Shown in pieces: positions 55,533-64,000 of a DNA stretch of 64,000 nt. Below the pieces are notes generated by a model. It saw only the letters and a list, made by a program, of their open reading frames with translations, had not been told where the DNA came from and did not search any database. Positions within the stretch are counted from its first letter, which is position 1. The number at the start of each line of letters is the position of its first letter. The DNA comes from Plasmopara viticola (taxonomy: Eukaryota; Oomycota; Peronosporomycetes; Peronosporales; Peronosporaceae): assembly GCA_001695595.3 (NCBI GenBank), contig MBPM02000002.1, forward strand, positions 310,001 through 374,000, read 5' to 3'. The position numbers and the translations under genes were made by a program.

Positions 55533-56927
55533 TCAGCGCAGCCACACCACGACGACAGACACATTGTCCGAAGTGCCGCGAAAAAGCGCTTCTTGCACGA
55601 GATAATTGGCAATCTGCACTTTCCGTCGCCTGCGTGCCGCTTTGATCATTGATCGGTCCCTAGTGTACTGCTGAGACCATTCGAAGATGGGTACACGGGT
55701 GTCACTGTGGCCACCACTTCTCCAGGCCTCACGTCCACCCAGCTCACCACTCATAACATCTTGCACGAACTCGACCACCTCGCTACTGGTAAAAACATCC
55801 CACAGTCCGTCCGACGCGATCACAATGAAGTCGTCTTTATCGTACTCGATGTCATACTGGCGGATCTCGGCCTCGCCAATCACAAATGGGCGAGAGTCAC
55901 GGTCACCTATAGCGCGTGCTACTGCTAAATTGCCATTGACGCGATAGGCTCCGTACGGTTCAATCGGCTCGCCTTGAGCATCTACATAGCCGTACCACTG
56001 CACACGGCCTCCCAAAGACTCAATCCTAGTGCGTTCCTGTGGGTCATTGGGTTTATGGTCACGAGTAAGATCGACAGCGTTTCCAGCTCGACACAATACT
56101 GCACGACTATCTCCCACATTTAGCGAGTACAATACATCATCAAATATAAGCACTCCCACGGCTGTTGACCCTTGAAACTTCCACTCATTCTTCGCAATCA
56201 CGTCTTGGTCCAACTTTTGCACCGCATCAGCTAGCATCGTAGTAATCTTCTGGCGACGACTTGACTTTGTCATCACGTGCTTTTTAGCTTCCTTTTCGGC
56301 TAGAATTTCCTGATCCAATTGCGCTAATTCTGGAGAGAGCATCGAATAGAGCTGAGTACGAAGGTATTGCGAGACGGCCGATCCCCCATGACCGTCGTAC
56401 ACTGCAGCAAACCGCTTGCAAGAAGATACATACGACGTGTCTTCCATGTACGCCCGGTCCCCCCGCACGGCCGCCGTGCTCACGACCATTTTGCCATCTC
56501 GCAAACTCGTCTTTCGCTTTCGCAACGTCCGTTTCTTCTCCTCCTTCTGCTTCGTCGTAGCTTGCACGTCTTCTTTTCGCTCGTTGATCAACTTGGCTAG
56601 CTGTTCGGGATCCTCCACCTCCTCCTCCACGACTTTCTTCGCGTCCGCAGTCCCCTCCGTGACCGCCATTGCCACGCCCACTACCGCTAACGCCAGTCCA
56701 ATCCACAACTGACTTTTTCCCTCACTTTGAACAACTTCAACAACAGAATAGTCCGCATTGTGACCAGTCGGAGGCGAACTTGAAGATGTCGAGAGGACCC
56801 CTCGCTGTGCGCCTGCGTGCTGCAGCCAAGAATGAGAAGACCCGAGGACCGCAGGAGAGGAGCGCGACGGACGGGATGGGCGTGCAGCTACCAGGGCGCG
56901 GCCTCGTGCACGCAACACGGTCTGCAT
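55533..56927 (-). CDS. PP2C-family Ser/Thr phosphatase, probably mitochondrial and membrane-anchored
   Basis: This 464-residue protein starts from the ATG at 56927; five upstream codons begin with TTG. The first ~50 residues are Arg/Ser/Ala-rich without acidic residues (MQTVLRARGRALVAARPSRP) and end RGVLSTS, a typical mitochondrial presequence. One membrane span follows (~74-89, LWIGLALAVVGVAMAV) and a charged coiled stretch (~95-145). The PP2C domain has RGDRAYMEDTSYV (~155), VYDGHGGSAV (~176), QGSTAVGVLIFDDVLYSLNV, GDSRAVL, RDHKPNDPQERTRIESLGG, VARAIGDRD, IVIASDGLWDV and GTSDNVSVVVV, covering the Mn/Mg-binding aspartates. It dephosphorylates Ser/Thr in proteins; inner-membrane or intermembrane-space placement is inference. 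The gene upstream on the same strand ends 246 bp away. Confidence 0.93.
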   Translation of the reverse strand: MQTVLRARGRALVAARPSRPSRSSPAVLGSSHSWLQHAGAQRGVLSTSSSSPPTGHNADYSVVEVVQSEGKSQLWIGLALAVVGVAMAVTEGTADAKKVVEEEVEDPEQLAKLINERKEDVQATTKQKEEKKRTLRKRKTSLRDGKMVVSTAAVRGDRAYMEDTSYVSSCKRFAAVYDGHGGSAVSQYLRTQLYSMLSPELAQLDQEILAEKEAKKHVMTKSSRRQKITTMLADAVQKLDQDVIAKNEWKFQGSTAVGVLIFDDVLYSLNVGDSRAVLCRAGNAVDLTRDHKPNDPQERTRIESLGGRVQWYGYVDAQGEPIEPYGAYRVNGNLAVARAIGDRDSRPFVIGEAEIRQYDIEYDKDDFIVIASDGLWDVFTSSEVVEFVQDVMSGELGGREAWRSGGHSDTRVPIFEWSQQYTRDRSMIKAARRRRKVQIANYLVQEALFRGTSDNVSVVVVWLR

Positions 56928-57173
56928 GGGCAAAGTTGTCAAGTGAGGTCAAGGGTGCCGGTATCCAACTTCAACCGAGCATAACTCTTTTTCTTCTTTG
57001 GTATATAAATATATATACCTATATACCTACCAGTCGATACCTTTTTTTCTGACGAAACTCGTTTCCTCTTTAAATTTAATAGGATACTGCATGTTCTTGT
57101 ATGCCTGCATATATTAATTATAAGCGTCGGTGCTGTATCAATAGCTAGATACGTCAATCGTTTTTCTCTGTCA

Positions 57174-58916
57174 CTAACTCTCCTTGGACTCCATTGGTTT
57201 CCAGCGACTGGGCAAGCGTTCCCTTGCTGGACGGCCCTTACACCATACAAACGTGATAATTGCCATGACGTAGACTAATAAAAACAGCGCTACAATGTAC
57301 TGCACGCGCATAGAACGAAAGCCGAGGTCGTTCGCCATGGCATCATCAATTAGCAATTGCCGTGCCTCGATCGAAAACTGAATGGCCAAATCTTCAATGG
57401 ATACGTAAATGGTTGAATCAATGGGGGTGAGCTGTGTCGCTGGCCGACCATCTGCCAATGTATCCGTGCCAATGTAGTAGCAACACTCTTTGTGCGCGTG
57501 CACGGCCTGAAAAATGCGATAGTCACGCGGATTGCCCTCCAGAGAGTACTCTTGGATATGACTCATTATGCGCGGCTGGTCCGGCTTGCCATCGAGCTTG
57601 ATCGAGTTTCGATGGAAGAACACGAGATTTCCTTGCACATCGTGCTGAATCATTGCAAGACCACAGAAAACACCCTTGTCCTTTTGTAGATCGAGGCCGC
57701 CCACTGCCGGTGGATACTTGATAAAGTGGAAAGGCTGACTGGTGTTCAGCCATGCTAGCCGAAACAAGTCCTTGTCTCCCCAAATAAGGTGCAACTGCTC
57801 CAGTATCCGAGGTTGATGTGTCGAGTAAAACATGAGCTTGTCCAGCGCGCGTTTGCTACGCAATCGATCAATTAGCACTTGGCCACTCTCCTGCTCAAAC
57901 ATGTCCACGTAATTTACTCCTGTGAGCTGCCACAATAGACTTGTGTTTGATAGCTGAAAAAGCGAATTCGATGGCTGCCAATAGTCAGGCCAGAAGATCG
58001 CGCCTGTGCGTAAAAATTCGGGCTCTTCAAATAAATACGTCGGGTCTTTCGCCGGCAAATTGTCAGCGTCCAGCAGTAAAATGTTGTCAAAGTTGCTATA
58101 GTAGACAGCGTAAGGCTTGACGTGAAACCCCATTGCCCGTCGATCAAAGATTGGTCGCATGCGCACATTGTAATCCGACAGCAGCTTGTAAACAATGGGA
58201 TTGTCGATCGACATTTCGTCCGGGCGATACCACAATTCTACCGGCAATTCGCAACCTTGCACACGTAGCATCCGAATCGTAGCATATGCTGATGGCAGCA
58301 CACGGTCGTAAATGATCATTAAAATGCCATTCGTGGGTTGCCGTTTACTCGTCGCCACGTATGGCAACGCTAGTGTTGGCGCCACGGGCGAGTGTTCATA
58401 ATTCACCGAGTGGTATCCATATTCCGAGAAATCACGAGCCATATCGCACGAGTAGTAATACCCCGTTGGGAGCGAGTCACAGCCGCTGACCATGAGTTTA
58501 TAGAGGTCTCCAGACGTGCGGTTCCTTACGATGCAGTAGCCCGCCATTTGCGTCCCAATCTCTTCTGAACACCCAAGAAAATCTTTCTCGGGCTCAATCT
58601 TCTTTTCTGTCTCTCCTTGATTCTTTTCTCCTCTGCACGAGTGGATTCGTTTCCAGCCCACGCACTCGAAGCTAGCGTTGGTCCAGGGCGCTACTACGGG
58701 TGTAGGAGTCATTGGAATGCCTTCGTCTTTGGTCTCGGTACCCAATTTATTAACAAAAACATCGCGCGGCTTGCCGATGACTGGAGGCTCCTTCTGTGAC
58801 GAGCGCAAACCCATGTAGAAGCTAACACATATGAGCAAGAGCCACTTTTTGTGCTTGACACGCTCCAGCTGCGTCCACACCGTGAAGAGCATCACCACAA
58901 GACGTTGCAGCACCAT
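57174..58916 (-). CDS. MNN1-like (Mannosyl_trans3-type) glycosyltransferase
   Basis: This 580-residue protein starts from the ATG at 58916, which gives a type II start (MVLQRLVVMLFTVWTQLERV, then WLLLICVSFYMGL). An upstream in-frame ATG at 59159 would add 81 residues without a sensible signal and is less likely. The lumenal domain has GILMIIYDRVLPSAYATIRM, ELPVELWYRPDEMS, the DxD site in NILLLDADNLPAKDPTYLFE, GAIFWPDYW, EQESGQVLIDR and WGDKDLFRLAW, the pattern of the MNN1 alpha-1,3-mannosyltransferase family of fungi and oomycetes. A second hydrophobic span near the C-terminus (VQYIVALFLLVYVMAIITFV) is unusual for a Golgi type II enzyme. The donor and acceptor sugars cannot be read from the sequence; protein mannosylation in the Golgi is likely from family. 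Confidence 0.88.
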   Translation of the reverse strand: MVLQRLVVMLFTVWTQLERVKHKKWLLLICVSFYMGLRSSQKEPPVIGKPRDVFVNKLGTETKDEGIPMTPTPVVAPWTNASFECVGWKRIHSCRGEKNQGETEKKIEPEKDFLGCSEEIGTQMAGYCIVRNRTSGDLYKLMVSGCDSLPTGYYYSCDMARDFSEYGYHSVNYEHSPVAPTLALPYVATSKRQPTNGILMIIYDRVLPSAYATIRMLRVQGCELPVELWYRPDEMSIDNPIVYKLLSDYNVRMRPIFDRRAMGFHVKPYAVYYSNFDNILLLDADNLPAKDPTYLFEEPEFLRTGAIFWPDYWQPSNSLFQLSNTSLLWQLTGVNYVDMFEQESGQVLIDRLRSKRALDKLMFYSTHQPRILEQLHLIWGDKDLFRLAWLNTSQPFHFIKYPPAVGGLDLQKDKGVFCGLAMIQHDVQGNLVFFHRNSIKLDGKPDQPRIMSHIQEYSLEGNPRDYRIFQAVHAHKECCYYIGTDTLADGRPATQLTPIDSTIYVSIEDLAIQFSIEARQLLIDDAMANDLGFRSMRVQYIVALFLLVYVMAIITFVWCKGRPARERLPSRWKPMESKES

Positions 58917-60420
58917 CGTGCGACAGAATGTAATGAGACAGGTAGTGCGGCAAAGGACCGAGTGCTTTGCTCGAGAGACAGCAATAGTATGGTAGTTGAT
59001 GTACGCGAAGCCACTGCGGGCGTTTTGACGTGTTGTACCGGGGTTTTGGTGACGTAAAGTATTTTTATCTGAGGTCAATGCACGGTAAATTTTGTATTGT
59101 ACACCTTTTTTTTTTGGAAAATGGCTTTCGGAAGTGGAAACCTCAAAGATGGCAAGCATTTGGAAAGACGGTCACAAAACACTCCTACTTGTGCTATCGT
59201 TCAGCGTTGAGCAATCGTAATGAGACGGGACAGAAGCGTGCAGTCACGATTCCTCGTCTTACGTGAGCAGTTTAAAGACTGGGTTGTTTGACAATATTAT
59301 AAATCATAGCTTGGCTCTATATCTACTTTTTATATGCTCTAAATTTAACATTGTAATCAAGGCATTATTAGTCAGGGTTTCTTTAACAACCTGGTGCCCA
59401 AAAGTCACGGTTTTTTTGAGAGCTCTTTAAAACAGAAAGTCAGCCTATCCACAATCTACCGTAACGGCAAATTATAACCTTTTCCATAGAAACTTGGTTT
59501 ACATCCAATAGGAGTGAGATAAGTATCTCTTGACTTTCTATGCGAAGTCGTTTGGTCACAACGATGACCAAGCAGGAAGCAAAAAGGCTGCCGGTCATCC
59601 GGGTCATTTCCCAATGACATTATCAATACCGAAGAAGGTTGCTGCAGCGCATGAAAATCAATAGATGTGTCAGCGTCTATTACATCGACTACGGCTGCAA
59701 CTGAGGCTTCGTCTGTCCCAAAGGCTGCGCCTGGGTAATCTCGAACGTTCACCGCCGGAGGATCGCTCAGGCAAGAAAGGCTCTAAAAAGCCTTAACATC
59801 ACTGCGGCGGGAAAGAGCGTGTCCATCGTTATTTTCTCCCGACATTTTCAGCTTCGGGCGACAAATATGGCGAACACTCGCTTGGCGTTCAGATAGATAG
59901 GGCTGTATAGAAGCCACGATAGATACAACGCTGTCAAACACCTTCTTTGAATATGGTTACTACTAACGTCATACTTAACGTCAAACCTTACGGTCAAGCG
60001 AAAGTAAGGGCAAGCGAGTCGGCGGTGTCCGAATACGAAAACTCGAACTAAGACGTCCTAATTAATATAGAAAGATGAGAGTGACAGCAAACACGACAGC
60101 TTTTGAGGCAAGCAGTTGCCGAAGTCACTGGCCTAGTAGGCGATGGTTACGTGACGCGCCTGCCGCCGGAGCACCAGTGCAAGTTACCAGGTTTACTCAA
60201 TTCTCGAAATATGGGCCAGACAACGAGCCTTTGTATGGAGATTTATGTCCACTAAAATGCGCATTTGCTTCGCGCAACGAGCTGACACAGACCTTTTGCT
60301 GCTTTCTACTTCTTCAAGTAAAGTAGTAACGCGAAAAGCATAATAGGCATGTGAAGGACGACTATTATGCGTGGTTGTGCACTCAAACAACATCCGTGCT
60401 TATCGGGAAGAGTCCAGTTG
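58917..60420. other. Intergenic, 5' region of the GT gene then unassigned sequence
   Basis: 58917-59160 is the upstream region (or an alternative N-terminus) of the glycosyltransferase. The frame at 59456-59752 (minus; DEASVAAVVDVIDADTSIDF) and the one at 60075-60326 (+) show no recognisable motif. Confidence 0.4.
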
Positions 60421-60487
60421 AGGTCACGTTGAAAGGTTCGTCACAACGGTTAAGGTCACAATGAAAGGTCCGTTGAATGAACGGTTA
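60421..60487. repeat. Imperfect tandem pair, ~32-35 bp
   Basis: Units 60421-60452 and 60453-60487 share AGGTCAC[GA][TA]TGAAAGGT[TC]CGT and both end ACGGTTA. They lie at the edge of the LINE-derived region. Confidence 0.6.
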
Positions 60488-60899
60488 GTGGTTGTAGTAG
60501 GGAGAGTCCGAAAGTTTTCATTAAGTAGGTGACGCCACTGAAGGCAAGAGTGGATGAAGGCTTTGATCTTAAGATCTTGGTAGTAACATTCAACATTTCA
60601 ACATGAAGCGTTACTACTTCCTTGACTTGAGCTCGACCGTCGACCCGAGCTCATGAAACCGAGTACCGCTTCGATGTATACATAAACATTGTAATATTAT
60701 AGCCCGCACGATGCGAAAAATCACAAACGGACTGTAGCTGTAATGGACTTGGTCGAAGGTGTAGTTTCGACGTTGAATTACAGTATTGGTCCCCACTCGA
60801 GTTTGGTCAAGAATTGCTATTAAAAAGTAGCGTCAATCTTTCCAGATGTTAATCGCAAAGTCGCAGTAACAAAAAATGATATGTAGCGGTCTCAAGCAC

Positions 60900-63850
60900 C
60901 TCTCAGTTTTGGAGGTATGAACGCTTACTTCCAATAAGATGTTGAAGGCGGTAGTCGAGGTATAGCGGGTTTCAATGAAGTCTGTAGAGTAGGTCCGAGT
61001 AGACTGTTAGTCAGTGTTTTCTCACTTTGATGTCTTGCTTCCACATCGATAAGAAAGGACTTGTACAACACCGAGACGAAAAAGAGACGGTTCCGGAGCT
61101 TGGTAGCTGGTAATCGCATATCGGATTCGAGCCACACAAAGCTCAGCCACTTCGAGATGTGTGTCAAAGACCCATGCATGGAATGCCGCGTGGTGTTGCA
61201 CCGCTTGAATCGACCCAATCGGTTGTTTGGCAAGCGAATTTAAAAGTCGACCAGTTAATTGAAACGAAAGCGTACATTATCAACCCTTCTCAAAGCAAGT
61301 TGGCTAAGAAATTGCGATAGTTTCTCTACTGTCAGAGGTGGCTCACAGACTTTGATAGATCCATAGGGCGGGTAATACCCTATATAGAAGAGCTGCTGGC
61401 CGTGATGTTCCTGCCAACGTACAGCAGCGATAGCTGGGGTGACGCCCTCCTTCCAAGCGCGGGGGCGTCACTCCAACCATTTCCAAGATAGGCAAACGTA
61501 GTCTTCAAACGAGTCTCACCCTCGACGCGACGGTCTCCAGCACCAGGCCAAACCCCCTTCAACGCCCTTAACCGCGCCAACCGCATCCGGATTGGCTCGT
61601 TTAATGTGAAATCTCTAGTTTGCTGTTGGCAGTAGAGGGCTGGAGGTCTCAAAACGAAAAAAAAAACTTAAGGAGCAAGCTGCTGTTAAAATCCAGTTGA
61701 GGGGACATGACCGACGATAGCTGAAAGCAAAAGTGTTGGCAGAATAATCTGTAGTAAAATCAATTGCTTACGTAGTGAACGTGTCCGGTAAAGCCATAGA
61801 ATTCACTTGATTTCCACTTCCTTGAGCAAGTGCGAAGTCGATCAGCAACACTAAGTGCCAGGCCTTATAGAAACCCCTACAACGTAGCCCGTCCTCTGTT
61901 TTAAAGTAATTCCAGCTGGACAAAGACTGGTGCAAAGGCTCATTCTCGGTTAACGGAGAGCGAAAGAAGACTATTACCGTTTTGTCCTCATTGAGTCACA
62001 TTCCTGAAGCCAAACAGAAATCCTCAACTTGGCTGAGAAAAGACTTGGTGTACTTGAGGTCGGGAAAGAGTCGAGTGCAATCATTGATACCACTTATCAC
62101 CGAGTGGGTCGTAGTCACTGCGCAAATCGTAATCATTTTGTTGTGCACTCAACAGATCCAACAAAGGCTTAATAAAGAGTACAGAAAGTGCTGGAGAGAG
62201 TGGGTCTCCTTGTTACATCCCCGCACCAAGTTCGAACGGACTTTGTAGGCGACCATTGAACAAGATTGATTACAGCCTAACTCGAGATAGGACCCGCATC
62301 TATCGCCTGAATTTGTCACCAAATTCAAAGTGCGTCAAGACCATATCAAGTGCTCTCCAAACGTCACTTTCAAAGGCCTTGACGAAGTCGAGTAAGATTG
62401 CTCCGTTTGGAAGGCCATTTTGTTAATCAGCTGGGACAAGGCCTCAAAGCTTAGGTGTGCGTGGCGAATATCCCTTCCTGGACCAAGTCCGTGTTGTTCT
62501 GAATGCCTGAGGCTTCTCACTATCCCGACAAGGCAATGGAAAATCTGATATTAGGCACCAGCTTGGCACCCGAATTCAGGAGCAGGATAGGTCAATAGTT
62601 GCTGGGTACCTTGAAGGCGCCTTTCTTGTATTGTAACAAGTATTGAGCACATTGCTGAAATTGTTCACCCGACCAAGTCGAATCTGGGCCGCCTATACTA
62701 CTACGAGCTTGCGGCTCCAAAGAAGAAAGTCGATATTGTAACTGTCGACTTGGAGGCCGTCAGGTCCAAAGTTTTTTCCAGTCAAACGATGATAAAGTGC
62801 CCTGTAGAGCTCGTTTGCCGTATAGAGGCTGCCCCAGGAAGCTTTGTCCTTTGGCGTCAGTCAAGCCTTAATATGTTGGGGCATTCGAGAAAACTTTGCG
62901 CTAATTCAATCAGGTTTGACGTACCCGAACTTCTTGGACGGGGAGAAATCGATACCGTACCACTTGAATCCAAAGAGATAGGCGTCTTGCGTGAAATTTT
63001 TACAGGGCGGCCGGAAGAAGTTCCAAGACGAATGTTTAGCGTGCTCAGGTCCGAAAAAAAGTATTAGTTGAACGCATAATAGTCTTGCTCATTGAGGTTT
63101 TCATTAAGCTTTGGTCTTGCGGCTGCAAGCTTCTCGGAGTAGTATTCGACTGCGTTGATAGCCTGGGCATGTTGCAGCGCATTCACTGGACTTTAACCAT
63201 CCGTTGGCGCTCTTTTTTTGTAGTGCAAAATCTCCTTGAGGAAGATCGAATTTTTTTCACTTGTGCTCGTCGAGAAAAAAGCCAGGATTATACGAGTCTC
63301 TGCAGGATCTTCAAAAGGAATGTGCAAGCTCTCAAAGTGACTCGTGCACGGATTCTTGGGCTTGCGAAAGCTGGAGGACCCAGGTTGGACATTACCGTGA
63401 GGCTCGAGAAGAAGGCTTTTAGCAAATAGTAAAACGGAATGAACCTTCAGTATCTTTACCTGCTCTGGAAGTCATAGTGGACATCTCGGTTTGTCGAATG
63501 AAAAATTCTTGAGCTGGCCAAAACGTAGTCAATTAGAGAGGTGCTGTCGAGGCTGCAAAATATGTCAACTTCTCGATGCCGGAGACGGCAGGGATCAATG
63601 ACGTGCAAGGTGGTCATCCAATCCAGCAAGGCCTCGCGTTGAGAGAAACCGTTTTCAAGGTCCGTCTTCGTTTGAGGTCAGTGGGACTAGAGGACGCCAC
63701 CACAGTAGCCTTATTTGTAGATGCTCAAATGTGGCGCGAACATCTACTGGGAGAGGCCCTGCCAAAATGCGGCCTTAAAGGGCGATATTATTATAATGGC
63801 AAGGTTGCGTCATCCCATAGTTTCCAGATTGGGTGAGGCAGTGCCGATGC
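60900..63850 (-). mobile_element. Decayed LINE (non-LTR retrotransposon)
   Basis: The minus strand carries recognisable reverse-transcriptase blocks at ~62520-62100. Sequence on both sides (~63850-62700 and ~61980-60900) reads as fragmented protein on the same strand, consistent with the endonuclease-side and C-terminal regions of one element. Boundaries are uncertain: no poly-A tail or target duplication was found, and the right end may lie outside the window. Stops and frameshifts are frequent throughout. Confidence 0.6.
62100..62720 (-). pseudogene. LINE reverse-transcriptase relic
   Basis: In minus-strand order: QERRLQGTQQ and LTYPAPEFG (~62640-62570), then RSLRHSEQHGLGPGRDIRHA with HLSFEALSQLINKMAFQ (~62520-62410, the block usually written QxGFxxGR), then ILLDFVKAFESDVWRALDMV (~62395-62335, motif A with the first catalytic Asp), then QGDPLSPALSVLFIKPLLDL (~62215-62150, the QGxPLSP block). 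In-frame stops follow FGDKFRR and GAGM. The YxDD box should follow near 62000 but is not intact in any frame I read. Confidence 0.82.
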
Positions 63851-64000
63851 TGCCTTCGGTAAGCGCGCTCAGCTTAAACGGCACCGCGTAAATACTTGGT
63901 GCAATAACCTGCATAGCCAGATTAGCCTCCGCCACTCATATCTTTAGCCAGAATTGCAGTTGATCGGACCAGAGCTGTTCCAAACTTTTTAAAGATCAAA

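Noticed and set aside
58917..59159. Upstream ATG (59159) for the glycosyltransferase
   Set aside because: It would place 81 polar residues before the signal anchor; the ATG at 58916 gives a normal type II start.
1..64000. CRISPR array, bacterial operons, viral genome
   Set aside because: No regularly spaced repeats, no Shine-Dalgarno-led gene strings and no viral structural or replication genes are seen. All repeats found are tandem, inverted or segmental duplications.

Overview
The window looks like nuclear DNA from an oomycete, most probably a Peronosporales species (Phytophthora or a downy mildew); the exact organism cannot be named from sequence alone. The reasons are eukaryotic genes that are mostly intronless or carry 60-110 bp GT-AG introns (CTAAC/CTAAT branch-like sites in several), very short divergent promoters, an SCP/CAP secreted-protein family, an MNN1-like mannosyltransferase, and deserts full of decayed Gypsy, LINE and Mutator-like elements. 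I see no CRISPR array, operon, tRNA or rRNA.

Layout. 1-783: first exon of a leftward gene (25-96) and a doubtful rightward gene or relic with a Sep15/SelM-like thioredoxin end. 784-12335: gene-free AT-rich desert with a decayed Ty3/Gypsy element (protease near 8.6 kb, RT/RNase H 10.5-11.05 kb). 12336-16408: tight gene island: an HNH nuclease-like protein with a Tudor-like domain (-), divergent from an Hsp110-like protein that lacks the beta-sandwich and ends in TPRs (+), then a C2/dysferlin-domain protein (-). 17.9-18.7 kb: reverse-transcriptase-like relic. 19108-20379: cyclopropane-fatty-acid synthase (-). 20380-26710: desert. 26711-36997: second island: xanthine dehydrogenase (+), a PSI-TM-LEA_2 membrane protein (-, three or four exons) and, 67 bp away in divergent orientation, an ISWI-type remodeler with an HMG box at each end (+).

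37.1-47.1 kb is a CAP/SCP secreted-protein cluster: three readable genes, one copy broken by a 10-bp deletion and three decayed copies. They fall into two subtypes (A and B) that sit head to head, and this A/B pair occurs three times in alternating orientation, so the cluster grew by duplication and inversion of a divergent pair, with one extra B gene. A 0.8-kb element with 36-bp terminal inverted repeats and a decayed zinc-finger ORF lies inside the cluster, and a 120-bp MITE-like insert lies upstream of one decayed copy.

49171-51536 is a nearly complete but frameshifted Mutator-like transposon with ~93-bp inverted repeats and a SWIM finger. 51.5-55.5 kb is desert. 55533-58916 holds two leftward genes, a mitochondrial-type PP2C phosphatase and an MNN1-like glycosyltransferase. 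58.9-64 kb is mostly a decayed LINE on the minus strand.

Genes in the islands look like housekeeping and chromatin functions and do not form one pathway. The CAP cluster is the accessory, fast-evolving part. Start codons were chosen as ATG wherever an open frame began at GTG/TTG.
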